64,000 bases of DNA from Mesobacillus persicus (GCF_900109925.1 NZ_FOBW01000002.1:248001-312000), one strand, 5' to 3'; shown: positions 39,566-49,405, counted from the first letter of the stretch. Notes: generated by a model not told the origin, from the sequence alone. Numbers and translations: made by a program.

Positions 39566-40033
39566 TTATTTAAAAGCCAGCCTTTTATCTTCCAGAAATT
39601 GTGATCTTATATCATCAGTCCACGCTACACCTTTACCAGTTATCTTTGAAATTTGCACGATTGTACCCCTGCCAGCTATACAGATCTCTTCATTTGCCTT
39701 TTTCACCATGTAATGAAGGTCTACTGAAGAACTCCCAACTGAATTGGCTTTTACATAAATCTTTAACTCTTCATCAAAAAAGACTTGTTTTAGAAAATCA
39801 CACTGCAAATCAGCAACAACCGGAATCAATTCACTTTCCGGACGGAGCCATTTTTGCATCAGTCCTTTGGTTTTTAAATATTCAACCCTTGCTAGTTCGT
39901 AGTAAACGAATGGGACGGTATTATTCAAATGACCAAACATATCAGTCTCAGAAAACCGCACCTTTACCGCATAATTAAAATCAAACTCTTCTTCCCATCG
40001 TACTATATCGTCAATATACTCTAATTTCCCCAT
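39566..40033 (-). CDS. ysmA: Acyl-CoA thioesterase, hotdog fold (YsmA)
   Basis: 155 residues of the 4HBT family. The signature V-R-F-S-E-T-D-M-F-G-H-L-N-N contains the catalytic Asp and the turn into the hot-dog helix. It releases CoA from acyl-CoA. The gene lies between sdhB and gerE in Bacillus, as here, although a sortase gene is inserted. A FadR-type box overlaps its transcription start, so it is probably co-regulated with fatty-acid degradation. Ribosome site AAGGAGG is seven bases upstream. Confidence 0.88.
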   Translation of the reverse strand: MGKLEYIDDIVRWEEEFDFNYAVKVRFSETDMFGHLNNTVPFVYYELARVEYLKTKGLMQKWLRPESELIPVVADLQCDFLKQVFFDEELKIYVKANSVGSSSVDLHYMVKKANEEICIAGRGTIVQISKITGKGVAWTDDIRSQFLEDKRLAFK

Positions 40034-40083
40034 GGGTGTTCCTCCTTTTTAACCAAAGCCACTTACCTATGTATCCTCGCAAG

Positions 40084-40116
40084 TGAATGAGTATTCATTC
40101 AATACCTCTTATTATA
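40084..40116 (-). promoter_or_regulatory. ysmA promoter with FadR-type operator
   Basis: TGAATGAGTATTCATTCA at 40084-40101 matches the B. subtilis FadR consensus TGAATGAnTAnTCATTCA. A perfect TATAAT (minus strand, 40116-40111) lies just upstream, so the box covers about +3 to +20. Confidence 0.8.
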
Positions 40117-40146
40117 GTTATATTTGAAAAATTTTTCACCCAAAAG

Positions 40147-40184
40147 CATTAAAAAAACTAGGTGGACTAAATTCCACCCAGTTC
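40147..40184 (-). terminator. Terminator of the sortase gene
   Basis: AACTGGGTGGA / TCCACCTAGTT stem followed by T7 on the minus strand. Confidence 0.82.
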
Positions 40185-40766
40185 TTATGAATCTATTCTT
40201 TTTGCGTAAATGATATATCGATCTGGAGCATCACCAATATAACTAAAAGGGTAACAGGTGGTTAGTATCAATTCCTCTTCCTTGTCTTGAAGTGTAATAA
40301 TGCTCGTATCGTCTGCATCGACAATCTTTGTATGTGTGATTTCATATTGGTAATTTCCGTAAGGCATTTGAACCTCTAAAATATCGGAGAGTTTCAATTC
40401 ACCTAGCTTTCTAAAGACGGTGTCGCGATGTCCAGATAAAACAATTTGGCCGTTTTCATCCGGGTAAAAGGAATCTTTGTAGTGCCCAACTCCTTTTTCT
40501 AGATCATCAGGATCGGTTCCTTCGACAATTGCTAGCTCCGCACTAATCTTAGGAATAACAAGCAATCCGGTCGTGTCCCCTTGTCCTGGTAGTAGACGTC
40601 CAGCCGGTTTTGCAATAGGTTCTTTTTCTGAATGGACGATGGCTTTCGCCTCAGTGAGGGATTGATTCGTTTGCACTTTCGTTTCAATAAATTGCTTCAG
40701 CCCCATGCCAATAAAAACAACACCGATTGCAATAATTATAATGGGAAGCACGTTTTTTTTCTTCAA
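40185..40766 (-). CDS. Class D sortase
   Basis: 193-residue membrane-anchored transpeptidase that attaches sorting-signal proteins to the wall. One N-terminal signal-anchor helix (about 7-24). The catalytic His is in S-G-H-R-D-T (about 113), the Cys in T-T-C-Y-P-F (about 172) and the Arg in D-R-Y-I-I (about 184). The S-G-H-R-D-T and T-T-C-Y-P-F forms fit class D (YhcS-type). No substrate gene is nearby. It is a monocistronic insertion between sdhB and ysmA compared with B. subtilis. Confidence 0.88.
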   Translation of the reverse strand: MKKKNVLPIIIIAIGVVFIGMGLKQFIETKVQTNQSLTEAKAIVHSEKEPIAKPAGRLLPGQGDTTGLLVIPKISAELAIVEGTDPDDLEKGVGHYKDSFYPDENGQIVLSGHRDTVFRKLGELKLSDILEVQMPYGNYQYEITHTKIVDADDTSIITLQDKEEELILTTCYPFSYIGDAPDRYIIYAKRIDS

Positions 40767-40828
40767 AAGAAATCAACTCCGCTAGATTCAATTACAATAT
40801 CTAGTATATCAGATAGGAGGTCTATAAA

Positions 40829-41046
40829 GAAGAAACTCCTAGCCTAAATTGGCAGGGAGTTTCTTCTGGTTTGCCAACTAGCTATCGGCTTCAATTCACT
40901 TTAGCTATGGAGCTCAACACTTAATATCTATGAATCTCAAAACAAGTGCAGCTGCTTATGTCTAGTGGCTTCCTAGGTTTTGGTTTTACCTTCCTAAACC
41001 CACCTTACCAATAAAAAGCCTCTTTCCCTTGTGAGAAAGAGGCCAT
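40829..41046 (-). terminator. sdhB downstream region with terminator
   Basis: GGCCTCTTTC / GAAAGAGGC stem at about 41015-41042 followed by TTTTTATT ends the sdh operon. A second inverted repeat (GAAGAAACTCC / GGGAGTTTCTTC, 40829-40866) sits nearer the sortase gene. No gene is seen in between. Confidence 0.75.
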
Positions 41047-41054
41047 ACTATTTA

Positions 41055-41816
41055 TTAGATTTGGTCACTTCCGAAGAAGTTCTTAAATGCTTGGAAACTT
41101 GTATCGCGGTTTAATGCTGCAATCGAAGTTGTCAATGGAATCCCTTTAGGACAAGACTGAACACAGTTTTGTGAGTTCCCGCAGTTGGAAAGACCTCCGT
41201 CTCCCATGATCGCTTCAAGACGTTCAGCTTTGTTCATTTCACCAGTTGGGTGAGCATTGAAAAGACGCACTTGTGAAAGTGGTGCAGGGCCAATGAATTC
41301 GGATTTGCTGTTTACATTTGGACATGCTTCTAGACAAACTCCACAAGTCATACATTTTGATAGTTCATATGCCCATTGACGCTTTCTTTCTGGCATTCTT
41401 GGTCCAGGTCCAAGGTCATACGTACCATCAATAGGAATCCATGCCTTTACACGCTTTAATGAATCAAACATTCTGCTTCTATCCACTTGAAGGTCACGAA
41501 TCACTGGGAACGTCTTCATTGGTTCCAATCTGATCGGCTGTTCAAGCTTATCAACAAGCGCTGTACAAGACTGGCGCGGCTTTCCATTAATCACCATTGA
41601 ACATGCTCCACAAACTTCTTCTAGACAGTTCATATCCCATGAAATTGGTGTTGTATTTTCCCCTTTAACATTTACCGGATTTCGGCGAATTTCCATTAAA
41701 GCTGAAATCACGTTCATTCCCGGACGATAGTCTAAGACAAATTCCTCATCATAAGGGGCTGATTCAGGTGTATCCTGACGGGCGATGATAAAACGAACTG
41801 TTTTGTTTTCAGCCAT
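41055..41816 (-). CDS. sdhB: Succinate dehydrogenase iron-sulfur subunit
   Basis: 253 residues carrying the three iron-sulfur clusters that pass electrons from FAD to haem. C-G-A-C-S near residue 70 belongs to the 2Fe-2S site. C-M-T-C-G-V-C-L-E-A-C-P and C-V-Q-S-C-P near 155 and 215 form the 4Fe-4S and 3Fe-4S sites. The product is of normal length. Last gene of sdhCAB, six bases after sdhA. Confidence 0.95.
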   Translation of the reverse strand: MAENKTVRFIIARQDTPESAPYDEEFVLDYRPGMNVISALMEIRRNPVNVKGENTTPISWDMNCLEEVCGACSMVINGKPRQSCTALVDKLEQPIRLEPMKTFPVIRDLQVDRSRMFDSLKRVKAWIPIDGTYDLGPGPRMPERKRQWAYELSKCMTCGVCLEACPNVNSKSEFIGPAPLSQVRLFNAHPTGEMNKAERLEAIMGDGGLSNCGNSQNCVQSCPKGIPLTTSIAALNRDTSFQAFKNFFGSDQI

Positions 41817-41822
41817 CCCTTC

Positions 41823-43583
41823 TTACTCCCCTTTCTTCTTCTTAGAATAGTCACGCTTACGAGGTTCGATTAAACCTGTATCAACCTCTTCATAATGGAA
41901 AGCTGGTGCAGAGTTTGCATCCACAAACTTCGCCATTGTTGTTTTTAGGAATTCCTCGTCATTACGCTCAGGGAATTCAGGCTTATAATGAGCACCACGG
42001 CTTTCATTACGGTTGTAAGCACCAATAGTAATAACACGTGCAAGCTGAAGCATGTTTTGAAGCTGACGAGTAAATGTCGCTCCTTGGTTGCTCCACTTAG
42101 CGGTATCATTGATATTGATATTTTTATAACGCTCAAGTAACTCAACAATCTTTTCATCTGTTTGTAGAAGCTTTTCATTGTAACGAACAACCGTTACATT
42201 GTCAGTCATCCACTCACCAAGCTCTTTATGAAGGACGTATGCATTTTCTTTTCCATCCATAGACATGATGCTGTTCCACTTCTCTTCTTCCTGTTGAACA
42301 TGTCGTTCAAATACAGAAGAAGAAATAGCGTCTGCACTCTTTTCAAGTCCATCGATATAACGGACAGCGTTTGGTCCAGCAACCATCCCGCCATAGATAG
42401 CAGAAAGCAAGGAGTTCGCACCAAGACGGTTAGCTCCGTGCTGAGAATAATCACACTCACCAGCAGCGAATAATCCTGGAATATTGGTCATTTGATCATA
42501 ATCCACCCATAATCCACCCATTGAATAGTGAACTGCAGGGAAAATCTTCATTGGGACTTTACGAGGGTCATCCCCAACAAATTTTTCATAAATTTCTATG
42601 ATTCCACCAAGCTTAATATCTAGTTCTTTTGGATCCTTATGTGAAAGATCAAGGAATACCATGTTTTCGCCATTGATTCCAAGTTTCTGTGAAACGCACA
42701 CATCAAAAATTTCACGAGTCGCAATATCACGTGGAACAAGGTTTCCATATGCCGGATATTTCTCTTCAAGGAAGTACCAAGGCTTTCCATCTTTATATGT
42801 CCAAACACGTCCACCTTCACCACGCGCTGATTCACTCATCAAGCGAAGTTTGTCATCTCCTGGGATTGCCGTTGGGTGAATTTGGATAAACTCACCATTT
42901 GAATAATAAGCTCCCTGTTGATAAACAATTGAAGCAGCCGATCCAGTGTTAATAATTGAGTTTGTTGATTTTCCGAAAATAATCCCAGGTCCACCGGTTG
43001 CCATGATTACGGCATCACCAGCGAAGGACTTAATTTCCATCGTCTTCAAGTCTTGGGCAACAACTCCGCGACAAACACCATCGTCATCGATAATTGTTCC
43101 TAGGAATTCCCAACCTTCATACTTCGTTACAAGCCCAGCTACCTCATGACGGCGAACCTGCTCGTCCAAAGCGTAAAGTAACTGCTGACCGGTTGTAGCA
43201 CCGGCGAATGCAGTACGGTGATGCTGTGTTCCACCAAAGCGGCGGAAATCTAGTAAACCTTCAGGTGTACGATTAAACATAACACCCATACGGTCAAGAA
43301 GGTGAATAATTCCTGGTGCAGCATCAGCCATCGCCTTAACTGGCGGTTGGTTTGCGAGGAAATCTCCTCCGTAAACCGTGTCATCAAAGTGCTCCCAAGG
43401 AGAGTCCCCTTCACCTTTTGTATTTACTGCTCCATTGATGCCCCCCTGAGCACAAACGGAGTGGGAACGTTTTACTGGTACAAGTGAAAACAAATCCACC
43501 TGTTTTCCTGCTTCAGCAACCTTGATGGCTGCCATTAAGCCAGCCAGGCCGCCGCCTACTATGATAATTTTACCATTACTCAT
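41823..43583 (-). CDS. sdhA: Succinate dehydrogenase flavoprotein subunit
   Basis: 586 residues that oxidise succinate to fumarate. N-terminal I-I-V-G-G-G-L-A-G-L for FAD binding, the FAD-linking His region Q-H-H-R-T-A-F-A-G (about 120), and substrate residues in Q-I-H-P-T-A and S-A-R-G-E-G-G-R. C-terminal helical domain present. Length as in B. subtilis. Confidence 0.96.
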   Translation of the reverse strand: MSNGKIIIVGGGLAGLMAAIKVAEAGKQVDLFSLVPVKRSHSVCAQGGINGAVNTKGEGDSPWEHFDDTVYGGDFLANQPPVKAMADAAPGIIHLLDRMGVMFNRTPEGLLDFRRFGGTQHHRTAFAGATTGQQLLYALDEQVRRHEVAGLVTKYEGWEFLGTIIDDDGVCRGVVAQDLKTMEIKSFAGDAVIMATGGPGIIFGKSTNSIINTGSAASIVYQQGAYYSNGEFIQIHPTAIPGDDKLRLMSESARGEGGRVWTYKDGKPWYFLEEKYPAYGNLVPRDIATREIFDVCVSQKLGINGENMVFLDLSHKDPKELDIKLGGIIEIYEKFVGDDPRKVPMKIFPAVHYSMGGLWVDYDQMTNIPGLFAAGECDYSQHGANRLGANSLLSAIYGGMVAGPNAVRYIDGLEKSADAISSSVFERHVQQEEEKWNSIMSMDGKENAYVLHKELGEWMTDNVTVVRYNEKLLQTDEKIVELLERYKNININDTAKWSNQGATFTRQLQNMLQLARVITIGAYNRNESRGAHYKPEFPERNDEEFLKTTMAKFVDANSAPAFHYEEVDTGLIEPRKRDYSKKKKGE

Positions 43584-43644
43584 CGTGGCTCACTCCCTCA
43601 ATCCTAAGTCGACTTCTAGTTCTGTAAGTAATAGATTCATATAA

Positions 43645-44253
43645 TTAGATAAATGCTAAAATTGAACGCACACCGATAATTGAAAGGACAACAAATACAC
43701 CAATTGTAAAATAAGTTGCAATCAACTGTGAACGAGGTGAAACTGTGAATCCCCAGCTAACAAGGAAAGACCATAATCCATTAGCAAAGTGGAAGATTGA
43801 AGAGATCACACCTACTAGATAGAATACTAACATGAATGGTGACGCTAAAATACTCTCCATCATTTGGAAGTTTACTTCAGCCCCAAATGCAGCGGCAACG
43901 CGGGTTTCCCAAACATGCCATGCAATGAACACCAAAGTGATCACACCCGTCCATCGCTGCAGTTTAAACATCCAGTTACGGAAATATCCGTATCTACTAG
44001 TATTGTTTTTCGCTGTAAAAGCAATGTAAATACCGTAAATTGCATGGAATAAAATAGGTAAAAAGATAATGAATGTTTCTAAAAAGATCCTGAACGGGAG
44101 ACTCTCCATAAAATGTGCTGCATTATTAAATGCTTCTTCTCCCTGTGTGGCGAAATGATTGATAACTAAGTGCTGGATTAAGAAAACCCCAATTGGTATT
44201 ACCCCTAGCAATGAATGAAGTCTTCGCCAGTAAAACTCTCGATTTTGTGCCAT
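43645..44253 (-). CDS. sdhC: Succinate dehydrogenase cytochrome b558 subunit
   Basis: 202 residues with five transmembrane helices and the haem-binding His residues (H-S-L-L-G, Q-H-L-V-I-N-H, H-A-I-Y-G, H-V-W-E-T, F-H-F-A-N-G-L-W). It anchors the enzyme and passes electrons to menaquinone. ATG at 44253 with AAGGGGGG is chosen over a longer frame from 44352. Confidence 0.95.
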   Translation of the reverse strand: MAQNREFYWRRLHSLLGVIPIGVFLIQHLVINHFATQGEEAFNNAAHFMESLPFRIFLETFIIFLPILFHAIYGIYIAFTAKNNTSRYGYFRNWMFKLQRWTGVITLVFIAWHVWETRVAAAFGAEVNFQMMESILASPFMLVFYLVGVISSIFHFANGLWSFLVSWGFTVSPRSQLIATYFTIGVFVVLSIIGVRSILAFI

Positions 44254-44701
44254 TATGTATACCCCCCTTTGATAATTAAAAGTGATGTCTAGGCTGAAAA
44301 TCATAAAGTATATGGTTTTTAACCTCTCCATCGTGGAAAAATAAATAAACATTTCTTACAAAATTGTGACAAGTCCATTTTACTCTCATAAGATTGGACC
44401 GTCAAGAAAACGGATACAGAAATAATCCTTATATAAGAAAAATTATTTTCAAAATTTGATAATTATTACTATTGACATCAAAGGTGTTCCTTTCCAAAAT
44501 CCGGTATCTCGGGATAATAATAACTTAACTGGAACGAATCTGTCTCTTTTAAATAAGAAAATCGGAATACGAAAACTGCCTGAAAGCTCATAATAAATCA
44601 AGCTCGAATATCCTAAAAAAGTTGAAAAAAATCAAAGAGAAACCATTCTTGAATACATATAAGTTCGTATATAATAGAAATATAGAAAGAGGGGAAAATA
44701 C
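44254..44701. promoter_or_regulatory. Divergent control region of sdhCAB and yslB
   Basis: The sdh promoter is at 44377-44405 on the minus strand: TTGACG, 17-base spacer, TAAAAT, leaving a leader of about 115 bases. Toward yslB there is TATAAT at 44671-44676 with a weaker -35 (TTGAAT, 15 bases upstream). No gene is seen in the 448 bases. Confidence 0.7.
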
Positions 44702-45166
44702 TTGAGTGAATTATTCGTTTCAAACAAATACACTACCGACCCACGTCCTTCTGTCTCTCTATTTGGATACGAATTAATTAGGGATGTTCTCCTTACAGAA
44801 CTACTTGGCAAAGATGCTCCGGAAATCCTTTATTGGGCAGGTAAAAAACTGGCACGTAGATTTCCCCTATACAATATGGATGAAGTCATCGCTTTCTTCC
44901 ACGAGGCTGATTGGGGCCTTCTAGTCGTCAAGGAGGAAAAGCGTAAAGAAGTCGGCCTTGAGCTTAGTGGAGAGTGGATTACCCATCGCTTGGAAAAAGA
45001 TGTCCACTCCACTTTTCAACTAGAGGCAGGGTTCCTAGCCCAACAATTAGAGATGCAGAAAAAAGTCGTTGCTGAAGCCTTCGAACATCCACGAAAACGT
45101 TCAGGCAAAATTCTATTCACAATCAAGTGGGATATAAAAGATCCCATTAATGGAGAGCACAAATAA
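44702..45166 (+). CDS. yslB: YslB family protein (DUF2507)
   Basis: 154 residues, with a V4R-like alpha/beta fold (L-F-G-Y-E-L-I-R-D-V-L-L, Y-W-A-G-K-K-L-A-R). Conserved beside sdhC in Bacillus; function unknown. TTG start at 44702 with GAGGGGA upstream. It converges on lysC through a terminator. Confidence 0.88.
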   Translation: MSELFVSNKYTTDPRPSVSLFGYELIRDVLLTELLGKDAPEILYWAGKKLARRFPLYNMDEVIAFFHEADWGLLVVKEEKRKEVGLELSGEWITHRLEKDVHSTFQLEAGFLAQQLEMQKKVVAEAFEHPRKRSGKILFTIKWDIKDPINGEHK

Positions 45167-45173
45167 GGTCTAG

Positions 45174-45213
45174 ACAAAAAGCTTTCAAGGGACCCCTTCG
45201 AAAGCTTTTGTCA
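45174..45213. terminator. Bidirectional terminator between yslB and lysC
   Basis: AAAAAGCTTTC / GAAAGCTTTT stem flanking a GGGACCCC-containing loop. Confidence 0.8.
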
Positions 45214-45238
45214 TTGTCATTATCTGTTTCCGTTCGTT

Positions 45239-46468
45239 TTAAGATTCGATGGCAACTTTTGCAAGATCAAATGAATCATGTAGTGCTTCAACTGCTTTTA
45301 CCATCAGTTGCTCGGCAACGACGGTAGAAACTTTAATTTCTGAAGTACTAACCATTTTCACTTGAACACCTTCACTTGCAAGTACCTCAAACATTTTCGC
45401 GGCCACCCCAGGGTTCGAAATCATGCCGGCGCCAACAATTGATACTTTTGCTAACCCTGTTTCAGATTCAATTTCTTGATAATTCAATAGCTGTTTATTG
45501 CTTTCAAGAACTTCGAGTGTTTCTTTTAAATCGCTGCTTTTGATTGAAAAAGAAATATTGGCTTTGTCTGTTCCAGTACCGCTCTGAATAATAATATCCA
45601 CATTGATGTGATGTTTAGCAAGGGTTGTAAAAATCGTCGGCAGACTACCAATTGAATTATCAAGCCCAATGACAGACACTCTCGTTATTTGATCTTCAAA
45701 CGCAATTCCACGTACAACTAAGTTTTGTTCCATATCCATTTCCTCCTCAATAACCGTCCCACGTTCTTTTTCCATACTTGAACGTACTTCAAGTGTCACT
45801 CCAAAATTTTTAGCAAATTCTACTGCACGAGGGTGTAGAACACCAGCCCCTAAATTTGCAAGTTCCAACATCTCATCATAGGAAATACCTAGCAGCTTCC
45901 TAGCTCCTTTTACATAACGTGGATCCGTTGTATAAACTCCTGTTACATCGGTGTATATATCACATTTATCAGCACCGAGTGCAGCCGCAAGTGCCACAGC
46001 TGTTGTGTCAGACCCCCCACGACCTAATGTGGTAATTTCGCCGTCTTCGGTTATCCCTTGGAAGCCAGCAACGACGACAACTCTTCCTGCTGCAAGATCT
46101 GTTTTTATTTTATCGGTATCAATATCCATAATTCTTGCATTCCCATGGACTGGCTCTGTTAAAATCCCGGCCTGCCAGCCTGTGTAAGAAACAGCGTCAA
46201 GTCCCTTTTCCTTGAGGGCTATTGTAAGCAAAGAAATCGTAATTTGTTCCCCTGTTGTGAGCAGCATATCCATTTCACGTTTGCTAGGGGCAGCTGATAA
46301 GTCTTTTGCCATCTCGACAAGTTTATCAGTGGTTTTCCCCATAGCGGATACGACAACAACTACGTCGTTTCCGTTTGCTTTTTCTTCTGCCGCGCGGTTA
46401 GCAACATTTTGGATTTTTTCCACATCTGCTACCGATGTACCTCCGAATTTTTGCACAATCAGTCCCAT
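45239..46468 (-). CDS. lysC: Aspartokinase (lysine-sensitive, LysC)
   Basis: 409 residues; phosphorylates aspartate in the first step to lysine, threonine and methionine. V-Q-K-F-G-G-T-S-V at the N terminus is the kinase signature, and two ACT domains (about 265-405) bind the effector. As in B. subtilis, an internal ATG (45776, M-E-K-E-R-G-T) could start the beta subunit. ATG 46468 follows AGGAGGAG; the frame from 46504 is too long. An L-box riboswitch precedes it. Confidence 0.95.
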   Translation of the reverse strand: MGLIVQKFGGTSVADVEKIQNVANRAAEEKANGNDVVVVVSAMGKTTDKLVEMAKDLSAAPSKREMDMLLTTGEQITISLLTIALKEKGLDAVSYTGWQAGILTEPVHGNARIMDIDTDKIKTDLAAGRVVVVAGFQGITEDGEITTLGRGGSDTTAVALAAALGADKCDIYTDVTGVYTTDPRYVKGARKLLGISYDEMLELANLGAGVLHPRAVEFAKNFGVTLEVRSSMEKERGTVIEEEMDMEQNLVVRGIAFEDQITRVSVIGLDNSIGSLPTIFTTLAKHHINVDIIIQSGTGTDKANISFSIKSSDLKETLEVLESNKQLLNYQEIESETGLAKVSIVGAGMISNPGVAAKMFEVLASEGVQVKMVSTSEIKVSTVVAEQLMVKAVEALHDSFDLAKVAIES

Positions 46469-46540
46469 AATAATCTCCTCTTCCTGTTGAATAATGGCTG
46501 TCATGCGTCTTTTTATGTAACATTCGCTTTTTCCCGGAAA

Positions 46541-46577
46541 ACAGAAAAAAGCAATGAGATTATCTCATTGCTGTGAT
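46541..46577 (-). terminator. Terminator of the lysC leader
   Basis: AGCAATGAGAT / ATCTCATTGCT stem followed by T6. It is the lysine-controlled attenuator. Confidence 0.9.
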
Positions 46578-46589
46578 TACGTAAGTGAA

Positions 46590-46790
46590 TTTATACGCTC
46601 GCACAGTGAGATAGCCCTCCAAGACACAAACATCTTGACAATCCTGCATTTATTCAATGCAAAACCAGCAAGGAAAGCTATGAGTCTTTCCTCACTTCGG
46701 CGGACAACCCTTTCAAAGCCCTTCAAAGAATCCCATTATTCTCCAGGCTCTTACTCTTGAGGTCCGCACCTCTATCTTCACTTTAACGCT
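46590..46790 (-). ncRNA. Lysine riboswitch (L box)
   Basis: Leader RNA that ends transcription of lysC when lysine is bound. Minus strand shows the conserved parts in order: GAGGTGCGGACCTCAAGAGTA, GCCGAAG-GAGGAAA, a GC-rich arm, and GGAGGGCTATCTCACTGT near the 3' end. The terminator follows at 46541-46577. Confidence 0.93.
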
Positions 46791-46817
46791 TAAAAGTGAA
46801 TTTATTGAATTTTTTCT

Positions 46818-46847
46818 ATTGTAGCATATGCTTTTCAAAGCTGACAA
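46818..46847 (-). promoter_or_regulatory. lysC promoter
   Basis: TTGTCA, 18-base spacer, TACAAT on the minus strand; start about 25 bases before the L box. Confidence 0.7.
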
Positions 46848-46849
46848 CA

Positions 46850-48622
46850 CTATTCTTTAAACTTTTTGTGCAAATCCTCAGCAACCTTTGACGGAAGACC
46901 CGCAGACATAAGCTCTTCTAAGCTTGCTTCGCGCATCTTTTTTACCGACCCAAAATGTTTTAGAAGCATTTTTTTCCGTTTTTCTCCAATGCCAGGAATT
47001 TCATCTAGCAGTGATTGAAAAGCATTTTTCCCTCTTAGCTGGCGGTGGAATGTTATCGCGAAACGGTGGACCTCATCCTGAATGCGTTGCAATAAGTAGA
47101 ACTCCTGACTATTGCGCGGAAGGTTAATAATTTCAAGTGGGTTTCCATAAAGTAACTGGCTAGTCCGATGTTTCTCGTCCTTTGCTAAACCAGCTATCGG
47201 GACGTCAAGTCCTAGTTCGTTTTCAAGCACATCTCTCGCTGCTTCAATATGACCTTTTCCACCATCGATGATAATCAAGTCGGCAAGTGGGAGACCTTCT
47301 TTAAGTACTCTTGTATACCGCCTTCTAACAACCTCTCGCATGGATTCGTAATCATCTGGCCCTTTCACCGTTTTGATTTTGTATTTGCGATATTCCCTTT
47401 TTTCTGGTTTACCGTCAATAAACACAATCATTGCGGAAACAGGGTCAGTTCCTTGAATATTCGAATTATCGTAGGCCTCAATCCGGTGGGGAGTGTAGAT
47501 CCCCATATGGCTTCCAAGACTTTCAACCGCTTTAATCGAACGTTCTTCATCCCGCTCTATTAGAGAAAACTTTTCTTTCAATGCAATGCTTGCATTTTTG
47601 CCAGCGAGTTTTACGAGTTCCTTTTTTTGTCCGCGCTGTGGCTTTAACACTTTTACCTGTAATAATTGCTCCAGCATTTCGGCATCCACGGAATCGGGGA
47701 TAAGAATTTCCTTAGGTTTAAAGTGTTCAGCAATCGAGTAGAATTGCCCTAAAAATGTAAGGATTTCTTCTTCCGGTTCGTTATAGATAGGGAACATTGA
47801 GACTTCGCGTTCAATTAGTTTCCCTTGCCGGATGAAAAATACTTGTACACACATCCAGCCCTTATCAACGGAGTAGCCGAATACATCACGATCCGTAAAA
47901 TCGGTTGTCGTCATCTTCTGTTTCTCCATTGTTGCTTCAATATGAGCGATTTTATCACGAAATTCTTTGGCCCTTTCAAAATCGAGCTCCTCAGCAGCAA
48001 CAGCCATTTTTTCAGCTAACTCTTTCTTTATCTCTTTAAAACCGCCATTTAAAAATCGCGAAATTTCATCTGTCATTTTTTTATATTCTGGTTCCTCTAC
48101 TTCATTTACACAAGGCGCGAGACACTGGCCCAAATGATAATAGAGGCAAACTCGATCAGGTAGGGTAGCGCATTTGCGTAGAGGATAAATTCGGTCGAGG
48201 AGCTTTTTTGTTTCATTAGCAGCTTGTACATTTGGGTATGGACCAAAATATTTTCCACTGTCTTTTTTCACCTTACGAGTAATGATTAAACGCGGGTGGC
48301 GTTCAGATGTTAGCTTAATAAACGGATAACTTTTATCATCCTTAAGCATGACATTATACTTTGGGTTGTATTTCTTAATTAGATTGATTTCAAGGAGTAA
48401 GGCTTCCATGTTTGAGGAAGTTACAATGTATTCAAAGTCTTCAATTTCATTAACAAGTCGAAGCGTTTTCCCATCATGGGATCCGGTGAAATAGGACCTC
48501 ACTCTGTTTTTTAGAATCTTTGCCTTCCCAACATAAATAATCGTTCCCTGCCTGTCCTTCATCAAATAGCATCCAGGCTGATCAGGCAACAAAGCTAGTT
48601 TATTCTTGATTGTTTGATTCAT
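46850..48622 (-). CDS. uvrC: Excinuclease ABC subunit C
   Basis: 590 residues making both cuts in nucleotide excision repair. N-terminal GIY-YIG nuclease (G-C-Y-L-M-K-D...I-I-Y-V-G-K-A, R-V-R-S-Y-F), a UvrB-binding UVR segment near 205-235, the RNase H-like nuclease ([14 protein letters not shown]) and C-terminal HhH motifs (I-P-G-I-G-E-K-R). GGAGGTGA precedes the ATG. Confidence 0.96.
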   Translation of the reverse strand: MNQTIKNKLALLPDQPGCYLMKDRQGTIIYVGKAKILKNRVRSYFTGSHDGKTLRLVNEIEDFEYIVTSSNMEALLLEINLIKKYNPKYNVMLKDDKSYPFIKLTSERHPRLIITRKVKKDSGKYFGPYPNVQAANETKKLLDRIYPLRKCATLPDRVCLYYHLGQCLAPCVNEVEEPEYKKMTDEISRFLNGGFKEIKKELAEKMAVAAEELDFERAKEFRDKIAHIEATMEKQKMTTTDFTDRDVFGYSVDKGWMCVQVFFIRQGKLIEREVSMFPIYNEPEEEILTFLGQFYSIAEHFKPKEILIPDSVDAEMLEQLLQVKVLKPQRGQKKELVKLAGKNASIALKEKFSLIERDEERSIKAVESLGSHMGIYTPHRIEAYDNSNIQGTDPVSAMIVFIDGKPEKREYRKYKIKTVKGPDDYESMREVVRRRYTRVLKEGLPLADLIIIDGGKGHIEAARDVLENELGLDVPIAGLAKDEKHRTSQLLYGNPLEIINLPRNSQEFYLLQRIQDEVHRFAITFHRQLRGKNAFQSLLDEIPGIGEKRKKMLLKHFGSVKKMREASLEELMSAGLPSKVAEDLHKKFKE

Positions 48623-49030
48623 GGTTTGTCACCTCCGATAGAAAAGCAGATGCACCAGATAAAGGTGTAGCTGCCAGGTTTAAGTTCTTTGTACATAATG
48701 GTAATGTTTAAAATTTTTTTGTTATGCAGTGTTCGCAAACTTTGTTGCATTATAACAAGTAGGGGTTGATTTGCGCTCCATGCGCTTGCTTTCCGCGGGG
48801 CGTGCGGTGAGCCTCCTCGTCGCTTACGCTCCTGCGGGGTCTCACCTGTCCCGCTGCTCCCGCAGGAGTCAAGCGCCTTCCGCTCCAATCAACCGGTTTC
48901 GCACACAGTTTTCTTTCAAATAGACAATAGTAAACAGAAATCTCTTAGAAACATCCATTTTTATAATCGTTTTATGAGTTAGCTTTGATTGGAAGTACAC
49001 TTGATTATCCCTCCAAATCACAAACCTATA
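48623..49030. other. uvrC-trxA spacer
   Basis: About 400 bases without a gene. It holds a GC-rich palindromic repeat (48770-48900) and a short CAAACTTTGTTGC segment at about 48735 that also occurs in the hairpin at 57957-58016. Confidence 0.6.
48770..48900. repeat. GC-rich intergenic palindromic repeat of Bacillus type
   Basis: Alternating arms such as GCTCCTGCGGGGTCTCACC and TGCTCCCGCAGGAGTCAAG, ending in GCGCCTTCCGCTCC. The composition contrasts sharply with the AT-rich flanks. I recognise it as the interspersed intergenic repeat found in many Bacillus genomes; copies outside the window cannot be checked here. Confidence 0.75.
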
Positions 49031-49031
49031 T

Positions 49032-49066
49032 TTAAAAACCGGCGGGATTCCTCCCACCGGCCTGTG
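49032..49066 (-). terminator. trxA terminator
   Basis: GCCGGTGGGA / CCCGCCGGT stem followed by TTTTTAAAT on the minus strand. Confidence 0.85.
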
Positions 49067-49090
49067 TGTTACTCTTTATAACTAGACTTC

Positions 49091-49405
49091 TTAGACATGC
49101 TTAGTTAGAAGTTCTTCTAGTGCTTCTTTAGGCTGGTAACCAACCACTTTGTCGACTACTTCTCCTTCTTTTAAAACAAGAAGGGTTGGAATGCTCATGA
49201 TTCCAAATTTAGCAGCTGTTTCTTGGTTTTCATCAACGTCAACCTTAACAATCTTAACTTTATCGCCCATATCTGAATCTAGCTCTTCAAGAACAGGTGC
49301 AATCATTTTGCAAGGTCCACACCAAGTCGCCCAAAAGTCAACTAAAACTGTGCCCGCTTCTGTCTCGGAAGTGAAATTTTGGTCTGTAGCATGTGTAATT
49401 GCCAT
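49091..49405 (-). CDS. trxA: Thioredoxin
   Basis: 104-residue disulfide reductase with the active site W-C-G-P-C-K (Cys29 and Cys32), F-W-A-T before it and the cis-Pro loop S-I-P-T at about 72-75. Full length. Strong ribosome site. Expected to be reduced by thioredoxin reductase elsewhere in the genome. Confidence 0.97.
   Translation of the reverse strand: MAITHATDQNFTSETEAGTVLVDFWATWCGPCKMIAPVLEELDSDMGDKVKIVKVDVDENQETAAKFGIMSIPTLLVLKEGEVVDKVVGYQPKEALEELLTKHV

Noticed and set aside
48619-48888. Minus-strand frame with R-K-R-R-G-G-S-P
   Set aside because: It is a translation of the GC-rich intergenic repeat.
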